Source: Pseudomonadales bacterium
GTDB lineage: Bacteria; Pseudomonadota; Gammaproteobacteria; Pseudomonadales; Azotimanducaceae
Direction of reading: 5' to 3'
Assembly (NCBI GenBank): GCA_024234635.1
Contig: JACKNX010000011.1
Coordinates: forward strand, 86,885-150,884
Length of the DNA: 64,000 bases
Positions 60,130 to 64,000 of the stretch are shown piece after piece. The position numbers and the translations under genes were made by a program. The notes beneath the pieces were generated by a model. That model was not told where the DNA came from and did no database searches. It saw only the letters and a list, made by a program, of their open reading frames with translations. The first letter of the stretch is position 1; the number at the start of each line of letters is the position of its first letter.

Positions 60130-61350
60130 GTGAAAAAGATTGTGCTGGTGACGGTCGCGGGGAGGGACAAACCCGGACTGATGGCGATGTTGACATCGAC
60201 ATTCCGGCAATTTCAAGTCCAGATCCTGGATGTCGGCCAGTCGGTTATTCACGACCAGCTTGCGCTGGGTTTCCTGCTGCGTGTCGACACGTCGCTGCAG
60301 CGGGACACGATAGACGAAATCACCGCGTTGTGTCACCGCCTTGGCGCCATGCTCAACATCGAGGAAGTCTCCGAACAGCGGTACCGGCAGTGGGTGGATG
60401 CTTCAGGCAAGCCGAGCTACATCATCACCCTGATGGCATCCGGTGCGCTGTCGGCGGAGCTGAACGCGGTCAGCAGCATCACCCGTGCAGAAGGCCTGAA
60501 TATCGAGGCGATACGCCGGCTGTCCGAGCGCGTGACCATGGAGCGTCTGGACAGTCCGCGTCCCTCCATCGTGGAGATGCGCCTGCGTGGCGAGCTGGAG
60601 GTGGCCGATCGTTTCCAGGCGGCGTTGCTGGAGGCCGCGGCGGCGATGGGTTTCGACTTCAGCGTTCAGCGCGACAGCGTCTATCGCCGGCACCGCCGGC
60701 TGGTGGCGTTTGATATGGATTCCACGCTCATTGATGCGGAAGTCATCGACGAGCTTGCCAAGCTCCATGGTGTTGGCGATCGGGTGGCGGCCATCACGGA
60801 ACGCGCGATGCGCGGCGAGCTCGACTTCCAGGCCAGCTTCCGCGCGCGCGTCGCTGCGTTGAAGGGCTTGTCGGCCGATGCCTTTCGCGTGGTGGCCGAA
60901 AACGTGCAACTCAATCCGGGCGCGGAGCGTCTTATCAGCACGCTGCGGCATTTCGGCTATCGCACGGCGATCCTGTCGGGTGGGTTTACGTATGTCGGCG
61001 ATCATCTGCGCCGACGTCTGAAGATCGATCATGTGGTTGCCAACGATCTCGTCATCGAAGACGGGGTGATTACCGGTGAAGTCGCCGGTGACATCGTCGA
61101 TGCGGCGCGCAAGGCACAGGCGCTGGCGGAAATTGCGGCGAAGGAGGAGATCGACATCGCCCAGACCATTGCCATCGGTGACGGCGCGAACGATCTGCCC
61201 ATGCTCGGCGTTGCGGGACTGGGGGTGGCCTGGCATGCCAAGCCGCTGGTCCGGCAGTCAGCGCGGCATGCGATATCCACGTTCGGTCTGGATGCCGTGC
61301 TCTATCTGTTGGGCTTTTCAGACTACGACCTGCGGCAACTCGATCGCTGA
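60130..61350 (+). CDS. serB: Phosphoserine phosphatase with N-terminal ACT domains
   Basis: A 406-residue enzyme for the last step of serine synthesis. The first 180 or so residues hold two ACT-like regulatory domains (VLVTVAGRDKPGLMAMLTST and YIITLMASGALSAELNAV), as in Pseudomonas SerB. The HAD phosphatase follows with VAFDMDSTLIDAEVIDELAK (nucleophile Asp), ILSGGFTYVGDHL and the metal motif AIGDGANDLPMLG. The GTG start has GGAAAGG upstream. It is divergent from the membrane protein gene, with a very short shared control region. Confidence 0.96.
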   Translation: MKKIVLVTVAGRDKPGLMAMLTSTFRQFQVQILDVGQSVIHDQLALGFLLRVDTSLQRDTIDEITALCHRLGAMLNIEEVSEQRYRQWVDASGKPSYIITLMASGALSAELNAVSSITRAEGLNIEAIRRLSERVTMERLDSPRPSIVEMRLRGELEVADRFQAALLEAAAAMGFDFSVQRDSVYRRHRRLVAFDMDSTLIDAEVIDELAKLHGVGDRVAAITERAMRGELDFQASFRARVAALKGLSADAFRVVAENVQLNPGAERLISTLRHFGYRTAILSGGFTYVGDHLRRRLKIDHVVANDLVIEDGVITGEVAGDIVDAARKAQALAEIAAKEEIDIAQTIAIGDGANDLPMLGVAGLGVAWHAKPLVRQSARHAISTFGLDAVLYLLGFSDYDLRQLDR

Positions 61351-61368
61351 TCGTGGTCGCTGCTTGGC

Positions 61369-61505
61369 AGGCTGCAGAAAAAGCAGCCTGGGATGCCAGC
61401 CAGGGACGGCTGGTCCGAAAATGCAGCGGAAAACGCTGTATTTGGCGCGAGTCGGCGAAGCCGGCGACTGCTGAAACAAGGCCAGGGTGGACATTTTCAG
61501 CATCC
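61369..61505. repeat. MITE-like or structured intergenic element
   Basis: The serB-fimX gap holds a 137-base stretch with imperfect terminal inverted repeats: GGCTGCAGAAAAA on the left matches the reverse complement of the right end, GGATGCTGAAAAT, at 10 of 13 bases. Just inside the left end are CAGGCTGC/GCAGCCTG (eight pairs, seven-base loop, 61368-61390) and CCAGCC/GGCTGG (61396-61412). No open frame of note lies inside. It may be a small non-coding mobile element or a structured RNA; there is no second copy in the window to confirm mobility. Confidence 0.4.
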
Positions 61506-61563
61506 TCTCATGGAGCTTCAGTTCCATGCGCGACAGCGCTGGCAATCGCAACGTGGCCAGCTG

Positions 61564-63615
61564 TCAGTCGTCCTCTTCCACGCTGAAGTCGTAGTCCATT
61601 TCGGGACGCGGCTCCTGCAGGTAGTGGCCCTGGATGTAGTTGGCGCCCGCCTGCCACAGCGCAGTGAGCTGTGCCGCACTTTCCACCATCGGCACAACGG
61701 TGAATTTGCCGAGCTTCTGCAGTTCCTTCAGCAGCGGCGAGATGGCGTCGCTGTCGGTTTGCAGCGTACGGATCAGCGAGCCGTCCACCTTTACCATGTC
61801 CACGCTGATATCGCCCAGCAGGTCAAACGGATCATCCTTCAGCCCGAAGCGACCAATGGCGGTCTGACAGTGCATACGGCGCAGTCCGTTTACGAAGTCC
61901 GCGGTCTGCTCGCGGTAGTTCCACGCGTCCTGTTCGGTGATCTGGAAGATGACCGCATCGCTGGGCAGCCGGGCCGCCTTGATGGCAACGGTCAGCCACT
62001 TGATGAATTCGCGATCGGCGACACTGTTGCTCGTGACGTTGATTGTGAGTCGCGTGTTGTGTCCCTTGCCACGATGAATGCACAGTGCCTTGATGGACTG
62101 CAGGATGACCCAACGATCCATTTTCGCCGCCACGCCGTGCTCGATGGCGGTGCGCAGGAACTGATCGGGCACATAGTCGTTGCCTTCGGAGTCGATCATG
62201 CGCAGGAACACTTCGTAGTGTTCGTCGTCATCGCCGCGCAGGCTGATGATGGGCTGGTACAGCAGACGGAAGGACTGGTTTTCGATCGCCTCGGTAATGC
62301 GGGCCAGCATGCGGCCGGCTTCGTCCAGTTCCGGCGTTTCCTCGATCGCCGCAATGCCGCCCTCTACCATCAGCTGGCCGGGTTTGGCGGCCGTGTCGAG
62401 ATCCAGCAGCGTCTGGTAGCCCGCATCGAGCGCGTGTTCCACGTCTGCGGCAATGGGTACGCCAACGATCGATAGCGCAATGGGATGCTTCCCTGCATCG
62501 AGATCGAAGTCCGCGTCACGAACGAGGCGTTGCACCTCCTGTGCCCAGTTTGTTGCCGCCTCGTGTTCGGCGCCGAAGAAGCCGATGGCGAATTCGTGGG
62601 GTGACAGGCGCAGCAACGGTCGGTTGCCGGCGTGTTCCTCGAGCAACATGAATACCCTGTCGCCGAATTTTTCGGCGCGCAGCAATCCGAACTCCGACCG
62701 GACGGCGTCAAGGCCGTCCAGGCCGGCGACGAACATGAAGGCGGTGTCCTGCGTAACTTCCGAGCGCGTGTCGTCGCAGACTTTCAGGAACGAGCCGAGA
62801 TCCAGATTGCTCTGCACCGGTGTGGGCGCGCTATGCAGCGGTGCGGACTGGGCGGGCAGTATGGTGGCCTGCAGGCAGTGTTCGCCTTCGTACATCGAAT
62901 TGGCCAGCACCATGATGCCGTCCAGGGATGTGTCGTTCAGCGATGTGGCGCTGAACGGGAAACGCATTTCCTCATCACTCGTCCGCAGCGCCTTCATCAG
63001 TTCCTTGAAGTCGCCTGTGCAGTCACCCTGCAGGAAGTCCATGATCGAAACACCCAGCATGTCGTCCACGTCTTCGCAGCCGAAGAACTGCAGGTACGCC
63101 GGATTGGCATACACGTGCATGCCTTCGTGCAGGTAGGCGATCGGTGCCCGTGAGCCCTGCAGCAGCAGCATGCAGCGCTGGTCCACTTCCTTGAGCTGCC
63201 GCGCCAGCTGAGCAGCGCGCACGCGCTGGCAGATGTATTCGATCTCGCGCGCGGCGACGTGGGTGACGTGTTCCGTGTCACCCAGGCAGACCAGGTCTGA
63301 AGCACCAAAGGCCATTATCGTGCCGGTGGTTTCCGGTGGTGGACCCTGGGAATAGGCTATAAGCGGAATGTTGCGGTTGGCGGCCCGCGCCTGCTCGATG
63401 AGCGTTTGGAAGTGTTCGGCGGCGGTTGGCAGAAAAGCGATATCGCAGTCGTTGTCGGCGAGGCAGCGCCCGATTTCGTCCGGATCGGCGGTCGTCTGGA
63501 TACGGGTGGCATGCCCGGCGTCGCGCAGCACGGAGTCAATCCGGGATGCGGTTTCCTCCGATTCCTCCGCCACCAGAACGCGGATTGGGGCTTTTGCGGT
63601 AAGCGCTGCCGACAT
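61564..63615 (-). CDS. fimX: FimX-like protein: REC, PAS, degenerate GGDEF and EAL domains
   Basis: A 683-residue cytoplasmic protein. Residues about 10-130 form a receiver-like domain (PIRVLVAEESEETASRIDSV), about 150-265 a PAS domain, about 270-420 a GGDEF-like domain in which the signature is LSPHEF, and about 430-675 an EAL-like domain in which EAL is EVF and the usual DDFG metal site is replaced by GRFGLKDD. It should therefore neither make nor degrade c-di-GMP but could bind it through the kept QPIISL and VKVDGS regions. Domain order, length and position beside serB match P. aeruginosa FimX, which localises type IV pilus assembly. The upstream partial gene ends 24 bases before its start. 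Confidence 0.88.
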   Translation of the reverse strand: MSAALTAKAPIRVLVAEESEETASRIDSVLRDAGHATRIQTTADPDEIGRCLADNDCDIAFLPTAAEHFQTLIEQARAANRNIPLIAYSQGPPPETTGTIMAFGASDLVCLGDTEHVTHVAAREIEYICQRVRAAQLARQLKEVDQRCMLLLQGSRAPIAYLHEGMHVYANPAYLQFFGCEDVDDMLGVSIMDFLQGDCTGDFKELMKALRTSDEEMRFPFSATSLNDTSLDGIMVLANSMYEGEHCLQATILPAQSAPLHSAPTPVQSNLDLGSFLKVCDDTRSEVTQDTAFMFVAGLDGLDAVRSEFGLLRAEKFGDRVFMLLEEHAGNRPLLRLSPHEFAIGFFGAEHEAATNWAQEVQRLVRDADFDLDAGKHPIALSIVGVPIAADVEHALDAGYQTLLDLDTAAKPGQLMVEGGIAAIEETPELDEAGRMLARITEAIENQSFRLLYQPIISLRGDDDEHYEVFLRMIDSEGNDYVPDQFLRTAIEHGVAAKMDRWVILQSIKALCIHRGKGHNTRLTINVTSNSVADREFIKWLTVAIKAARLPSDAVIFQITEQDAWNYREQTADFVNGLRRMHCQTAIGRFGLKDDPFDLLGDISVDMVKVDGSLIRTLQTDSDAISPLLKELQKLGKFTVVPMVESAAQLTALWQAGANYIQGHYLQEPRPEMDYDFSVEEDD

Positions 63616-63639
63616 GTCCTTTGCGAGCCACGATCGTCC

Positions 63640-64000
63640 CTAACTATCGTTCGTGGGCCGGGGTACTCCAGTTCGACTATTCAGGGAGGCCATGGTCCTC
63701 GGTGACCGCCCGTTTTCCAAGTAACTACCCAACAGTCGAAATGCGAACTGGTTGTAGTTTTCAGTCTGCGCTATGCATGGCCCGAGGTGCAGGTTGGTTT
63801 GCGATCGGCCGCGCTGCATCTGCACTTTCTGCATGGGCTGGAAGGGCATGCGAGGCGTAATGATGCTCGCCTCCCGCTGTAACGCGGGGATGGCCGGGAG
63901 CAGCAGCGCCTTCGAGTAGCCGGAGATACCGCCTCGCGTGCGTACCACCCGCGCGGAAACCGGCACCGCCGTGGGGCTGAGCAGTTCCACGCCTGTTTCG
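63640..64000 (-). CDS. 3' end of a gene upstream of fimX (partial)
   Basis: The last 119 codons of a minus-strand gene that enters from the right edge. The visible part (GVELLSPTAVPVSARVVRTR, then YSKALLLPAIPALQREASII and LGPCIAQTENYNQFAFRLLG) is protein-like, ends 24 bases before fimX and is probably co-transcribed with it. In Pseudomonas a conserved gene occupies this place, which I recall as containing a PilZ domain, but the visible part does not prove it. The true start lies outside the window. Confidence 0.7.
   Translation of the reverse strand, partial: ETGVELLSPTAVPVSARVVRTRGGISGYSKALLLPAIPALQREASIITPRMPFQPMQKVQMQRGRSQTNLHLGPCIAQTENYNQFAFRLLGSYLENGRSPRTMASLNSRTGVPRPTNDS

Overview
This window comes from a GC-rich Gram-negative bacterium, most likely a gammaproteobacterium related to the Pseudomonadales. 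It carries a complete set of lipopolysaccharide (LPS) inner-core genes (hldE, waaF, waaC, waaG, core kinases, waaA), a TolC-type outer membrane channel, glnE and parC/parE. From about 25.9 kb to the right end the gene order follows, from memory, the Pseudomonas aeruginosa order glnE - ilvE - waaF - waaC - waaG - core kinases - carbamoyltransferase - glycosyltransferase - hldE - waaA - tolC - DUF1249 - cpdA - parE - parC - serB - fimX, with extra genes inserted. The flavoproteins, P450, dehalogenase and sigma/kinase pair suggest an environmental rather than host-adapted bacterium. The species cannot be named from sequence alone.

Layout. 0-5 kb: a hotdog thioesterase, a small membrane-anchored protein, a minus-strand operon (lipoprotein, luciferase-like oxidoreductase, acyl-CoA-dehydrogenase-like flavoprotein) and a divergent thiolase. 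4.9-9.5 kb: an ECF sigma factor overlapping a Ser/Thr kinase with a transmembrane segment, an intrinsic terminator, then a secreted cysteine-containing protein of unknown function. 9.6-16.7 kb: a PfkB-type sugar kinase with a small zinc-ribbon protein, an AcoX-like NAD-kinase-fold protein coupled to FabV, hemE, a VanZ-like protein, a second small membrane-anchored protein, an AraC/GyrI-like regulator and an LptA-like protein. 16.9-22.6 kb: minus-strand ilvD, argA, a phosphohexomutase and argE. 22.7-28.6 kb: a PilB/GspE-type ATPase, a cytochrome P450 and glnE. 28.6-33.0 kb: a three-gene minus-strand operon (aminomutase-like PLP enzyme and two carboxyltransferases) lying between glnE and ilvE. 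33.2-43.6 kb: ilvE and the LPS core cluster, including a protein with two fused kinase domains, an M20 peptidase, a carbamoyltransferase and a glycosyltransferase. 43.6-51.7 kb: a lipid A acyltransferase-like gene, a haloalkane dehalogenase, hldE, an ornithine decarboxylase, an aldo/keto reductase with an FAD oxidoreductase, and waaA. 51.7-64 kb: tolC, DUF1249, cpdA, parE, a repeat-filled gap, parC, a membrane protein, serB, a fimX-like regulator and the 3' end of an upstream partner gene.

The largest functional theme is envelope building: heptose precursor synthesis (HldE), heptose and glucose addition (WaaC, WaaF, WaaG), core phosphorylation, carbamoylation, Kdo transfer (WaaA), acylation and LptA-type transport. 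The most unusual items are a 107-bp structured tandem repeat between parE and parC whose last partial copy appears to supply the parC ribosome-binding site; three divergent members of one small membrane-anchored or lipoprotein family, one of them in an operon with two flavoproteins; the sigma/kinase/secreted-protein cassette; the fused double core kinase; and a nine-T tract inside the LPS carbamoyltransferase gene. No tRNA, rRNA, insertion sequence or CRISPR array was seen. No gene-free stretch exceeds about 280 bases.
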